Of a DNA stretch of 64,000 nt, positions 9,591-17,915 are shown one piece after another (positions within the stretch are counted from its first letter, which is position 1; each line of letters opens with the position of its first letter). Origin of the DNA: Gaiella occulta (lineage in GTDB: Bacteria > Actinomycetota > Thermoleophilia > Gaiellales > Gaiellaceae). The notes beneath the pieces are model-generated. The model did no database searches and was not told where the DNA came from. It saw nothing but the letters and a program-made list of their open reading frames with translations. Where the stretch lies: positions 161,629 through 225,628 of the forward strand of contig NZ_QQZY01000005.1 in NCBI RefSeq assembly GCF_003351045.1. The letters run 5' to 3'. The position numbers and the translations under genes are program-made.

Positions 9591-10012
9591 GCCTCCTCGC
9601 CGTCGCGTGCCACGCCGCGCGCGAGCCGCACCTCCCGCGGCGCCTCCAGCCAGACCCGCACGTCGTAGGCGTCGCGAAACATCTGCTGCAGCGCGCAGAC
9701 GCCCTCGACCACGACGATCCCAGAGGGGCGCACGACGCGCTCGGACGGGGCCGTGCGGCGGGCCGCCCAGTCGAACGCGCGGTAGCGCGCCTCGTCGCCG
9801 CGCAGCAGCGGCTCGAGCGCCTCGCGGGCGAGGCGGGTGAGCTCGAACTCCTCGCCGTTCCAGAACTCGTCGGTCGCGACCACCTGCGCTCCCGGGATCG
9901 CGGCCGCGAGCGTCGTCTTGTCGGATCCGCCGCGCCCCCCGATGCCGACGAGCACGAACGGGCGGCTCGGCTCGCACGCCGAGATGCGGTCGAGCACGGG
10001 CCGGGCGTCCAT
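9584..10012 (-). pseudogene. uridine-kinase-like P-loop kinase, degraded
   Basis: The first 143 residues resemble the uridine kinase-like P-loop proteins of actinobacteria (VGIGGRGG, VVATDEFWNGEEFELTRLA, then VVVEGVCAL and EAPREVRLARGVARDGEE). Two signs of decay are visible. The Walker A loop reads GGSDKTT where the family has GGSGKTT, a single G-to-A change that puts Asp next to the essential Lys. After the RDGEEARA segment the frame turns into arginine- and proline-rich noise and never closes sensibly, so the C-terminal portion is lost. ATG 10012 faces the divergent DUF1385 gene. Confidence 0.6.
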
Positions 10013-10022
10013 GGCAGCACGG

Positions 10023-10028
10023 TACCCT
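10023..10028 (+). promoter_or_regulatory. candidate -10 box TACCCT
   Basis: TACCCT ends 6 nt before the DUF1385 ATG; consistent with a leaderless start for the DUF1385-pncB-pncA operon. Confidence 0.45.
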
Positions 10029-10034
10029 GCGCGC

Positions 10035-10808
10035 ATGGAGAAGCTCCGGCTCGGCGGGATGGCGCTCGCCAACGGTGTCCTCGTCCACGGCCCGACCGCG
10101 TGGGCCGCGGCCGTCCGCACGCCCGACGGAGAGATCCGCGTCGGCTCCGGGCCCAAGCGCCGCCTGGCGCCGGGCGTGCAGACCCCGTTCGTGCGCGGGC
10201 CCTTGCGGCTCGCCGAGGCGCTCGCGCTGCTGCCGGACGTGCGCCGCGTGCTCCCCGAGGCGCGGTTCGCCTTCGAGCGGCCCGTGGTCGCCGCCGCGGT
10301 CGTCGCCGGCTCGGTGGCCGCTCGGACGGCCCGCCGCTCGACAAGTCTGGGCTTCGCCACCCGGGAGGCGGTCGCAGCCTGCGCCTCGCTCGCCCCTGCC
10401 GTGCTCGCGCTCCGCGGCGGCGAGCTCGCCTCCTACCACGGCGCCGAGCACGTCTCGATCGGCACCTACGAGACGGGACGGCCGGCGGCGAAGGAGCACG
10501 ACCGTTGCGGCGGCCACCTCGTCGGCCCGCTGCTCGCGACGAGCGCGGCCGCGGGTGCGCTCGCCGCGAAGGCGCCGCGCCGCTCGCGCTCGCTCGCGCA
10601 GGCGGTCGGCGCGATCGCTGCCGTCGGGGCGGCCGTGGAGGTCTTCGCCTGGATGGGCCGGAATCCGCGCCACCCGCTCTCCCGCATCCTCGCGGTGCCC
10701 GGTCGCGAGCTGCAGGCACGGCTCACGACGGCCGAGCCGTCCCCGGCGCAGCTCGAAGTCGCGCGGGCGGCGCTCGACGCCTGCCTCCGGGCCGAGGGAG
10801 CGGCGTGA
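10035..10808 (+). CDS. DUF1385 family protein
   Basis: 257-residue DUF1385 member. It begins with the family's GGMALANGVLVHGP (compare the usual GGQAV.EGVMMR) and has the hallmark SYHGAEHVSIGTYE, plus a small hydrophobic, Ala-rich middle (residues about 80-105 and 120-135) that may touch the membrane. Biochemical function is unknown. It is first in an operon with pncB and pncA (GTGA overlap), an arrangement that may link it to nucleotide or cofactor metabolism, but this is only association. Confidence 0.75.
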   Translation: MEKLRLGGMALANGVLVHGPTAWAAAVRTPDGEIRVGSGPKRRLAPGVQTPFVRGPLRLAEALALLPDVRRVLPEARFAFERPVVAAAVVAGSVAARTARRSTSLGFATREAVAACASLAPAVLALRGGELASYHGAEHVSIGTYETGRPAAKEHDRCGGHLVGPLLATSAAAGALAAKAPRRSRSLAQAVGAIAAVGAAVEVFAWMGRNPRHPLSRILAVPGRELQARLTTAEPSPAQLEVARAALDACLRAEGAA

Positions 10809-11893
10809 GCACAGCCGCATCCAGCCGCGAGGCCCGGCTCGACCCGAGCGTCTTCGACCTCCCGGTCGAGAAGATGCGGGAGGGCTACTACACGGACGCC
10901 TACTTCAACCACGTGCGCGCCGCGCTGCTCGCCGACGGCCGCCACCCGCAGGTGTTGATGCAGGTGTTCCAGCGCAAGCACGCGATGCTCGGCGGCATGG
11001 ACGAGGCGATCGCGATCCTCCGGCTCTGCTCGCACGACTGGGACGCGCTCACCGTGCACGCGCTCCACGACGGCGACCGCATCGAGCCCTGGGAGACCGT
11101 GATGACGATCGAGGGCGACTACACCCTCTTCGCGCACCTCGAGACCGTCTACCTCGGAGTGCTCGCGCGCCGCACCCTCATCTCCACCAACACGGCCCGC
11201 GTGCTCGAGGCCGCGGGCGGCAAGCCGATCATCTTCATGCCCGCCCGGCACGACCATCACCGGGTGCAGACCGGCGACGGCTACGCGGCGTTCGTCGCCG
11301 GCGCGATGCTCGGAGCGGAGATCGGCGTCACCTCCGACGCGCAGGCATCGTGGTGGGGAGGCCGCGGAGTCGGCACCGTCCCTCACGCGCTGATCGCGGC
11401 CTACGGGGGCGACACGGCGCTGGCGGCGACGAAGTTCGCCGCCTGGGCGCCCGAGGACTTCCACATCACGGTGCTCGTCGACTTCGAGAACGACTCCGTG
11501 CGCACGGCGCTCGAGGTCGCCCGTGCGCTCGGCCCGAGGCTGTGGGGCGTCCGGCTCGACACGTCGAACCAGCTCGTCGACCGCTCGCTGTGGCAGGAGA
11601 TGGGCGACTTCGACCCGCGCGGCGTCAACGAGCGCCTCGTGCGCAAGGTGCGCGCGGCGCTCGACGCGGAGGGCTTCGACCAGGTGCGCATCGTCGTCTC
11701 CGGAGGGTTCTCCGTCGAGAAGATCGAGGAGTTCGAGCTCCGCGGGGTACCGGTCGACGCGTACGGTGTCGGGTCGTCCCTCATCCGCGGAGAGAACGAC
11801 TTCACCGCCGATATCGTCGTCAGCGACGGCCGCACGACCGCGAAGGTCGGCCGGCAGCTGCGTCCGAACGCGAGGCTGGAGCGTGTCGTCTAG
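10805..11893 (+). CDS. pncB: nicotinate phosphoribosyltransferase
   Basis: Converts nicotinate and PRPP to nicotinate mononucleotide in NAD salvage; 362 residues. Supporting motifs are the N-terminal GYYTDAYFNHVR substrate segment, FMPARHDHHRVQTGDGYA, and the C-terminal phosphate site (VSGGFSVEKIEEFE then VDAYGVGSSL). It belongs to the shorter NAPRTase lineage common in actinobacteria. The GTG start overlaps DUF1385, and its last 11 nt overlap the nicotinamidase gene that supplies its substrate. Confidence 0.92.
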   Translation: MSTAASSREARLDPSVFDLPVEKMREGYYTDAYFNHVRAALLADGRHPQVLMQVFQRKHAMLGGMDEAIAILRLCSHDWDALTVHALHDGDRIEPWETVMTIEGDYTLFAHLETVYLGVLARRTLISTNTARVLEAAGGKPIIFMPARHDHHRVQTGDGYAAFVAGAMLGAEIGVTSDAQASWWGGRGVGTVPHALIAAYGGDTALAATKFAAWAPEDFHITVLVDFENDSVRTALEVARALGPRLWGVRLDTSNQLVDRSLWQEMGDFDPRGVNERLVRKVRAALDAEGFDQVRIVVSGGFSVEKIEEFELRGVPVDAYGVGSSLIRGENDFTADIVVSDGRTTAKVGRQLRPNARLERVV

Positions 11894-12512
11894 ACAGGTT
11901 CTGTGGGACGTCGACACCCAGGTCGACTTCATGCTCCCCGACGGCAAGCTCTACGTGCCCGGGGCGGAGCAGCTTGCCCCGGCGATGGGGCGCCTCGTCT
12001 CGTGGGCGCGGGCGGCAGGTGCCGTCCACGTCGCCTCCGCCGACGACCACGAGCTCACGGATCCGGAGATCTCGGACGCGCCCGACTTCACGAGCACGTA
12101 CCCGCCACACTGCCTGCGCGGCACCCGGGGCGCCCAGCGGATCCCCGAGACAGAGCAGGCCGACCCGCTGCCGCTCTCGCACGTCGCCTACCCGCCGCGG
12201 CTGCTGCGGGAGCTGGTGCGCGGTCGCCGCGAGCTGCTGCTGCTGAAGAAGAGCTTCGACGTGTTCACGAACCCGAACGCCGACGCGGTGCTCGAGGCGC
12301 TCGACCCGTCCGAGGTGATCCTCTTCGGCGTCGCCACCGACGTCTGCGATCACGCGGCGATCGTCGGCCTGCTGCGCCGGGGACGCCGCGTGGCGTTCGT
12401 CGAGGACGCCGCCCGCGGTCTCGACGAGGGGCGCACGCGGTCGTGCCTCGCGCAGTGGCGCGACGCCGGCGTGCGCTTCACCACCGTCGAGGCCGTGGTC
12501 GCGACGGGTTGA
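11883..12512 (+). CDS. pncA: nicotinamidase / isochorismatase-family hydrolase
   Basis: Cysteine hydrolase of 209 residues. The catalytic triad is recognisable: Asp in DVDTQVDFM, Lys in LLLLKKSFDVF and Cys in FGVATDVCDHA. Directly following pncB with an 11-nt overlap, it most likely deamidates nicotinamide to nicotinate for PncB. GTG 11883 was chosen because it puts the D-T-Q-V-D motif at the normal distance from the N-terminus. Another isochorismatase-fold activity is possible but the pncB pairing is strong. Confidence 0.87.
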   Translation: MSSRQVLWDVDTQVDFMLPDGKLYVPGAEQLAPAMGRLVSWARAAGAVHVASADDHELTDPEISDAPDFTSTYPPHCLRGTRGAQRIPETEQADPLPLSHVAYPPRLLRELVRGRRELLLLKKSFDVFTNPNADAVLEALDPSEVILFGVATDVCDHAAIVGLLRRGRRVAFVEDAARGLDEGRTRSCLAQWRDAGVRFTTVEAVVATG

Positions 12513-12915
12513 TGGAGGCCCCGCCGCTCGTCGTCCGCGCGCTCGCGCCGGCCGGGAAGCACGGTCTCACGATGTCGTGTCCACCCGAGGAAGGCGCGCT
12601 GCTGCACGTGCTCGCCGCCAGGCGCGGGCTCGTTCGCGCGGGCGAGATCGGTACGGGCAGCGGGGTCGCCGCCGCATGGATCGTGGCGGCGCTGCCGCCG
12701 CAGATCCCGTCCGTCACGGTCGAGATCGACGGCGATCGCGCCGTGGCCGCAGCCGGCCTGCTCGCCCCCGGCGGGACAGCCGTGCTCGACGACTTCCGGG
12801 ACGACAGGGGCTCCCCGGCCGGCATCGCGACGCCTGGCTCTCCCATCCGTCGCTCGCCGCCGTCGAGCTGCGGCTGACGCCGCGGCGGAGCGCCGTCGTC
12901 GCCGTGCGGCGGTAG
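12512..12915 (+). pseudogene. SAM-dependent O-methyltransferase (class I), internally deleted and frameshifted
   Basis: The N-terminal ~90 residues match a class I (caffeoyl-CoA OMT-like) methyltransferase: GLTMSCPPEEGALLHVLA, then the SAM loop GEIGTGSGVAAAW and VEIDGDR. The text then jumps directly to the late-domain segment AAGLLAPGGTAVLDDF, skipping the middle strands. After about 12810 the continuation lies in another frame, which ends at 12915 with DAWLSHPSLAAVELRLTPR, the expected C-terminus. In the original frame translation ends at 12877. So the gene has lost its middle third and is frameshifted. Its start overlaps the pncA stop. Confidence 0.65.
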
Positions 12916-12986
12916 GCGGGTCGGCGCCCGCGGTACCCGCTGCCTCGGAGCTACAGCCTCGCAGCGGCGCTGCCGATAGACCGCTC

Positions 12987-14504
12987 GTGGTCACCTGGCC
13001 CCATTCCCCCGACGACATCGGGGGCTTCCTCATCACATGGCTCCCGATCATCTTCTTCGGGATCATCATCGTCCTGCTCCTGCGCACCATGTCGCTGGTG
13101 CCGAAGGTGAAGCCGGCGATGGTCGACCGCGACACCACCGACCCGGTCGGGTGGGACGACGTCGCCGGCGTGGACGAGGCGAAGGAGGAGCTGAAGGAGG
13201 TCGTCGAGTTCCTCCGAGACCGCAAGAAGTTCGAGCGGCTCGGCGCCCGCGTGCCCAAGGGCATCCTCCTCTACGGCCCACCGGGGACGGGCAAGACGCT
13301 GCTCGCGAAGGCGGCCGCGAACGAGTCGGGCGCGAACTTCTACTCGTCGAGCGCGTCGGCGTTCGTCGAGATGTTCGCGGGTCTCGGCGCCGCCCGCATC
13401 CGCAAGCTGTTCGAGGATGCGCGCAAGAACGCGCCCTCGATCGTGTTCATCGACGAGCTCGACGCCGTCGGCAGCGCCCGCTCGGGCGGCGCCCACAACC
13501 GCGAGCACGACCAGACGCTGAACCAGCTGCTCGTCGAGCTGGACGGCTTCGGCAGCTCGGACGAGGTCGTGATCATGGGCGCCTCCAACCGCCTCCAGGA
13601 TCTCGACCCGGCCCTGCTGCGACCCGGCCGCTTCGACCGGCAGGTCAACGTGGCGCCCCCCGACCTCACGGGCCGCGAGGACATCCTGCGCGTGCACACG
13701 CGCTCGAAGCCGCTCGGCGCGGACGTCGACCTCTCCGTCCTCGCGCGCCGTACGGCCGGTCTCACCGGCGCCGACCTGGCGAACATCGCCAACGAGGCCG
13801 CCATCTTCGCTGCGCGCAAGGACCAGCAGTACATCCGCCAGGAGGACTTCGAGGGCGCGATGGAGCGCGTCCTCACGGGGCTCCAGAAGCGCCGCGTGGT
13901 GACGGAGAAGGAGAAGCGCATCCTCGCCTACCACGAGGCCGGGCATGCGCTCCTCGCCCACCTCATGGGCGACGTGATGCCGATCCAGAAGGTGACCATC
14001 GTCGGCCGCGGCGACGCGCTCGGCATGGCGTACTACCTGCCGGTCGAGGATCGCTATCTGCACACGAAGGAAGAGCTGCTCGACGTGATGAAGGTCGCCC
14101 TCGCGGGCCGGGCCGCCGAGGAGATCGTCTTCGGCCGCGTCACGAACGGCGCCGCCAGCGACCTCGAGAAGGTGACGCAGATCGCCCGCGCGATGGTGTT
14201 CGAGTTCGGCATGTCCGAGGTGGCGCCGTCACGCACGATGCGGGCCGACAACTACGCGCTCTCGGAGGAGACGAAGCGGATGCGCGACAGCGAGCAGGCC
14301 CGTCTCACCGACCACGCCTACGAGGAGGCGCTCCGCCTCCTCGGCAAGCACCGTGCCACGCTCGACCGCCTCGCGGGCACGCTTCTCGAGAAGGAGACGA
14401 TCGACCGCGACGAGTTCGTCACGCTGATGGCGGAGGTCGGACAGGAGTCGCGCTCGGCCGAGACCGTGGGCACGGTGCGCGCGCTCGAGCGCGCTGCCGA
14501 GTAG
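12987..14504 (+). CDS. FtsH-like membrane AAA+ zinc metalloprotease, single-TM short form
   Basis: ATP-dependent membrane protease of 505 residues. One hydrophobic segment (about 13-33) is followed at once by the AAA+ domain: Walker A GPPGTGKT, Walker B IVFIDELDAVG and the second region of homology ALLRPGRFDRQV. The peptidase domain has the zinc motif HEAGH and the third ligand Asp in ASDLEKVTQ. Canonical FtsH has two TM helices around a periplasmic domain of about 70 residues; here that domain and the first helix are missing. GTG start; no ribosome-binding site is obvious. Probably a paralogue of a full-length FtsH elsewhere. Confidence 0.9.
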   Translation: MVTWPHSPDDIGGFLITWLPIIFFGIIIVLLLRTMSLVPKVKPAMVDRDTTDPVGWDDVAGVDEAKEELKEVVEFLRDRKKFERLGARVPKGILLYGPPGTGKTLLAKAAANESGANFYSSSASAFVEMFAGLGAARIRKLFEDARKNAPSIVFIDELDAVGSARSGGAHNREHDQTLNQLLVELDGFGSSDEVVIMGASNRLQDLDPALLRPGRFDRQVNVAPPDLTGREDILRVHTRSKPLGADVDLSVLARRTAGLTGADLANIANEAAIFAARKDQQYIRQEDFEGAMERVLTGLQKRRVVTEKEKRILAYHEAGHALLAHLMGDVMPIQKVTIVGRGDALGMAYYLPVEDRYLHTKEELLDVMKVALAGRAAEEIVFGRVTNGAASDLEKVTQIARAMVFEFGMSEVAPSRTMRADNYALSEETKRMRDSEQARLTDHAYEEALRLLGKHRATLDRLAGTLLEKETIDRDEFVTLMAEVGQESRSAETVGTVRALERAAE

Positions 14505-14512
14505 GGCGCGGC

Positions 14513-14518
14513 TACGAT
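14513..14518 (+). promoter_or_regulatory. candidate -10 box TACGAT
   Basis: TACGAT ends 7 nt before the GTG of the methylmalonyl-CoA epimerase gene; consistent with a leaderless start although the upstream gene ends only 9 nt before it. Confidence 0.45.
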
Positions 14519-14525
14519 CGGCCGC

Positions 14526-14930
14526 GTGACCACGCGCGGCATCCACCATCTCGGCGTCGCCGTCTCCGACCTCGACGAGGCGATCGGCACGTACGCGCGC
14601 CTGCTCGGCGGCACGGTCGAGCACCGCGCCGCCCTGCCCGACCAGGGCGTCTACGCCGCGTCGCTGCTCGTTGCCGGAAGCCGTATCGAGCTGCTCGCGC
14701 CGGACGGCGAGGACACCCCGGTGGGACGGTTCCTCGCCAGGCGCGGGCCCGGCATGCACCACGTCGCCTACGCCGTCGACGACGTCGCCGCCGCCCTCTC
14801 GGAGCTCGCCGGCGCCGGCGCGGAGTTGATCGACGAGCAGCCGCGCGTCGGCCTGTTCGGCCTGCAGGTCGCATTCGTCCATCCCGACGCCGTCCACGGC
14901 GTCCTCACGGAGGTGGTTTCCCCGGCATGA
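14526..14930 (+). CDS. mce: methylmalonyl-CoA epimerase (VOC superfamily)
   Basis: Interconverts (2R)- and (2S)-methylmalonyl-CoA in propionyl-CoA metabolism; 134 residues, the family length. Metal ligands are recognisable: His in GIHHLGVAVSD, His in GPGMHHVAYAVDD and a C-terminal Glu (LTEVV). LLAPDGEDTPVGRFL matches the epimerase signature better than other VOC enzymes. It overlaps the DUF3107 gene by ATGA. Confidence 0.88.
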   Translation: MTTRGIHHLGVAVSDLDEAIGTYARLLGGTVEHRAALPDQGVYAASLLVAGSRIELLAPDGEDTPVGRFLARRGPGMHHVAYAVDDVAAALSELAGAGAELIDEQPRVGLFGLQVAFVHPDAVHGVLTEVVSPA

Positions 14931-15157
14931 GCACCGAACCAGAATCCGTCCGCATCGAGGTCGCGTTCGCGGGCGGGCCGATCATCGCCGCCAACGTCGC
15001 CCCCGCGGGCGCCGACGCGCTCGAGCACGCGCTCGCCTCCGCTGCGCAGGGAACGCACCAGCTCGACACCGACGACGGCCGCGTCACGCTCGTCCTCGGC
15101 CGCGTCGCGTACATGAAGCGGTTCGCGCGAGACTCGAAAGTCGGCTTCGGCCTCTAG
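14927..15157 (+). CDS. DUF3107 family small protein
   Basis: 76-residue protein typical of actinobacteria, with SVRIEVAFAGGPIIAANV at the start and RVAYMKRFARDSKVGFGL at the end, the family hallmark. Function unknown. It is translationally coupled to mce by ATGA overlap. Confidence 0.75.
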   Translation: MSTEPESVRIEVAFAGGPIIAANVAPAGADALEHALASAAQGTHQLDTDDGRVTLVLGRVAYMKRFARDSKVGFGL

Positions 15158-15196
15158 CGCTCCGGTGCGCGCCGCCCGGCCTCGTGGACGCGCGGC

Positions 15197-15202
15197 TACC
15201 CT
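15197..15202 (+). promoter_or_regulatory. candidate -10 box TACCCT
   Basis: TACCCT ends 9 nt before the YchF ATG; another start-proximal -10 box without a ribosome-binding site. Confidence 0.4.
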
Positions 15203-15211
15203 ACGCCGCCC

Positions 15212-16150
15212 ATGGCTCTCGAGGTAGGCATCGTCGGTCTCCCCAACGCGGGGAAGACCACGCTCTTCAACGCCCTCACGAAGGCGGGAGCGGAGATCAC
15301 CGCGTACGCATCCGTGACCGACAAGTCCAACGTCGGCATGGCGACGATCGCCGACGACCGGCTCGAGCGTCTCGCCGCCCTCGTCAGGGCGCGCAAGGTG
15401 ACGCCGGCGGCGGTTCGCGTGCAGGACGTGCCGGGAACCGGCCCCGCTCTCCTCGGCGGGCTGCGTCAGGTCGACGCGCTGCTCGCGGTCGCGGACGGAT
15501 TCTCGGAGGGCGCCGATCCCGCGGGCGACCTCGAGACGTTGAAGCTCGAGCTGCTCGTCGCCGACGCCGACCACGTCGCACGACGCCTGGAGCGCGTCGA
15601 GAAGCAGGCGAAGTCCGGCGACGCCGCCGTGCGCAAGGAGGCGGAGGCGCTCGGCGCGGTCCTCGCGCACCTGGAGAGCGGCAGGCCGCTGAGCGAATGG
15701 ACGGGCGAGCTGCCGGGGGAGCTCGACCCCCTCACGACCAAGCCGCTGATAGCGATCGAGAACGGCCCCCACGGCATCGACTGCAAGCTCGAGGCGGAGC
15801 TCGCAGAGCTTCCCGACGAGGAGGCCGCCGCCTTCCGCGAGGGCCCCTCCGCGCTCGACGAGGTCGTGCGCCGGCTCAAGGACGCCCTCGGCCTGATCAC
15901 GTTCTTCACCGCCGGCGAGAAGGAGACGCGCGCGTGGACGCTCCGCGACGGCCAGACCGCGGTCGAGGCTGCCGCCACCATCCACTCGGACATCGCGCGC
16001 GGCTTCATCCGCTGCGAGGTGATCCGCTGGGACGACCTGCTCGAGGCCGGCTCGCATGCGGAGGCGGCGAAACGGGCCCTGCAGCGCCTCGAGGGCAAGA
16101 CATACGTCGTCCAGGACGGCGACGTGCTCAACATCCGCTTCAACGTGTGA
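15212..16150 (+). CDS. ychF: YchF/Obg-family GTPase-like ATPase
   Basis: Ribosome-associated P-loop NTPase of 312 residues, slightly shorter than the usual ~360. It has the G1 motif GLPNAGKTTLFNAL and G3 DVPGTG, and ends with the TGS-domain signature: ITFFTAGEKETRAWTLRDG, IHSDIARGFIRCEV and VQDGDVLNIRFNV. YchF proteins prefer ATP. The region where YchF normally has NxxE reads IAIENGPHG, so the specificity motif is altered. Stand-alone gene. Confidence 0.88.
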   Translation: MALEVGIVGLPNAGKTTLFNALTKAGAEITAYASVTDKSNVGMATIADDRLERLAALVRARKVTPAAVRVQDVPGTGPALLGGLRQVDALLAVADGFSEGADPAGDLETLKLELLVADADHVARRLERVEKQAKSGDAAVRKEAEALGAVLAHLESGRPLSEWTGELPGELDPLTTKPLIAIENGPHGIDCKLEAELAELPDEEAAAFREGPSALDEVVRRLKDALGLITFFTAGEKETRAWTLRDGQTAVEAAATIHSDIARGFIRCEVIRWDDLLEAGSHAEAAKRALQRLEGKTYVVQDGDVLNIRFNV

Positions 16151-16196
16151 GCGGACGCGCGCTTCGGCCCGGCCTCCCACACCGCGTGCCGCCGCC

Positions 16197-17030
16197 TCAC
16201 CCAGCCGCGATCAGCGCCGCCCCGGCGAGCGCGATCACCCCCCCGGCTGTCCGCGTTGCGCCGATGCGCTCGTGCAGCACGGCGCGGGCGAGCAGGATCG
16301 TCGTCACGGGGTAGAGCGAGCTGAGCACTGCGACGATCCCGACCGCACCCCTCGTCGAGGCCAGCGCGATGAGCGCATTCGCGCCGGTGTCGAACACGCC
16401 CACCGCGACGACGAGCGGCAGCAGCTCTCGCGCGACACGCGGGACGGCGCGCGTCGCGGAGAGCGCGACGACAATCGCGCAGACCGAGCCGAAGCGGGCC
16501 GCCGCCGCCGCCCAGGGAGCGCCGTCCTTCGCCGCCTCGCCGATGCCGACGACGAAGAGGCCGAATCCGAGCGCGGCCGCAAGCGCGAGCGCGACGCCGG
16601 CCGCAACCGGCGCGCGGCCGCTTCCCGGCTCGCGCGCGACGAGCACGACGCCTGCGAGGGCGACGAGGATGCCGGCCCACTGCAGCGCCCCCGGGGAGCG
16701 GCCGCGGGCGAGATCGACCGCGAGGGGGACGGCGGGGGACGTGGCCGAGATGGGCGCCACGATGCCGATGGCGCCGACTGCCATGCCGCGGTAGAGGCAG
16801 CCGAGCCCGACGACGCCCGCAACGCCGGCGCCGAAGGCGATCAGCAGCGCGCGGGCCTCCGGTCGGCCGGATCCGCTTGCCAGCACCCACACGGCAAGCC
16901 CGGAGAGGCCGGCCAGCTGCGACCAGAACAGCACCAGGAGCACGCGCACGCGGCGTGACGCGACGCCGCCGAAGAAGTCGCCCGTTCCCCACAGCGCCGC
17001 CGCGCACAGCGCCAGCACGACCCCTGTCAT
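16197..17030 (-). CDS. EamA/DMT-family transporter
   Basis: Inner-membrane protein of 277 residues with about ten hydrophobic helices in two repeated halves, each half a five-helix EamA unit. The second half carries ALASTRGAVGIVAVLSSLYPVTTILLA, split by short loops as in the family, and ends with GGVIALAGAALIAAG. Drug, amino-acid or metabolite exporter; the substrate cannot be predicted. It starts 6 nt after the HD nuclease gene on the same strand and is probably co-transcribed with it. Confidence 0.85.
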   Translation of the reverse strand: MTGVVLALCAAALWGTGDFFGGVASRRVRVLLVLFWSQLAGLSGLAVWVLASGSGRPEARALLIAFGAGVAGVVGLGCLYRGMAVGAIGIVAPISATSPAVPLAVDLARGRSPGALQWAGILVALAGVVLVAREPGSGRAPVAAGVALALAAALGFGLFVVGIGEAAKDGAPWAAAAARFGSVCAIVVALSATRAVPRVARELLPLVVAVGVFDTGANALIALASTRGAVGIVAVLSSLYPVTTILLARAVLHERIGATRTAGGVIALAGAALIAAG

Positions 17031-17036
17031 GCAGCG

Positions 17037-17876
17037 TCAGCCCTCGCCGACGGGACGGGTCGCCGCCTGTGCGTCCAGCTGGTTCGCGTGGTAGAGCACG
17101 GATGCCTCCGCCGTGCGGGCGCTCGCGCGGTCGTGGTGCGAGGCGACGGCGTGCAGCAGCTCCGCGCGCAGGGCGGCGTCGAGCCCGCCGGCACGCTGCT
17201 CGATCAGCCGCAGCCCCAGGTGGACGTGGCCGAGCAGGCGTCCTTCCTCGGTCTGCCGGAACGCCGGACCGCGCTCGAGCTCGAGCGTGCGGCCGACGTC
17301 GTGCACGAGCGCGGCGGCAACCAGCAGGTCGTGGCGCAGGCGTGGGTGCAGCTGCGCCGTCTCGCGGCAGAGCGTCGTCACGCCGACGGTGTGCTCGAGC
17401 AGCCCGCCCGCGTAGCCATGGTGGCCGTCTGCGCCCGCGGCGGGAAGCGCCCGCAGCGACGCGCGCAGGGCGCCGTCGTCGAGGAACCCGGCGACGAGCT
17501 CCGCGAGGCCGGGGTGGGCGATCTCGCCGGCGAGGAACTCGAGGAAGCCGTCGAGCTCGTCCGCGTCCCTGCGCATCGCCGGAGCCATCGACGCCGGGTC
17601 GGCGTCCGGCGCGGCCTCGAGCGCGCGCACCTGCACCTGCAGCTTGCCGCCGAAGCGCTCGACCCTGCCCAGCACGCGCACGGCGTCTCCCTCGCCGAAG
17701 CGACGGTCGAGCAGCTCGACGTCGCTCCACACACGCGCCTCGATGCGTCCGCTCGGGTCGACGAGCTCGAGCGCGAGGTAGGGCTGGCCGTTGCGGGTGC
17801 GCCGCCGCTCCTTGCGCCCGACGGCGTACACGCCCTCGACGGTGCGGTCCTCTGCGAGCTCGGCGATCGTGGTCAT
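17037..17876 (-). CDS. YhaM-like 3'-5' exoribonuclease (OB fold + HD domain)
   Basis: 279 residues in two domains. The N-terminal OB fold (about 1-90, with QPYLALELVDPSGRIEARVW) is a nucleic-acid binding module. The C-terminal HD phosphohydrolase domain has GLLEHTVGV (first His), VAAALVHDVGR (HD pair), HVHLGL and VASHHDRA. This matches CMP-binding factor/YhaM-type exonucleases acting on RNA or DNA 3' ends. ATG 17876 is used; the start diverges from the DUF1015 gene. Confidence 0.8.
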   Translation of the reverse strand: MTTIAELAEDRTVEGVYAVGRKERRRTRNGQPYLALELVDPSGRIEARVWSDVELLDRRFGEGDAVRVLGRVERFGGKLQVQVRALEAAPDADPASMAPAMRRDADELDGFLEFLAGEIAHPGLAELVAGFLDDGALRASLRALPAAGADGHHGYAGGLLEHTVGVTTLCRETAQLHPRLRHDLLVAAALVHDVGRTLELERGPAFRQTEEGRLLGHVHLGLRLIEQRAGGLDAALRAELLHAVASHHDRASARTAEASVLYHANQLDAQAATRPVGEG

Positions 17877-17902
17877 CGTGACGGGGAGTCTAGGCCCGAA
17901 GG

Positions 17903-17908
17903 TACGCT
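17903..17908 (+). promoter_or_regulatory. candidate -10 box TACGCT
   Basis: TACGCT ends 7 nt before the DUF1015 ATG; consistent with leaderless initiation. Confidence 0.5.
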
Positions 17909-17915
17909 CGCGGTG

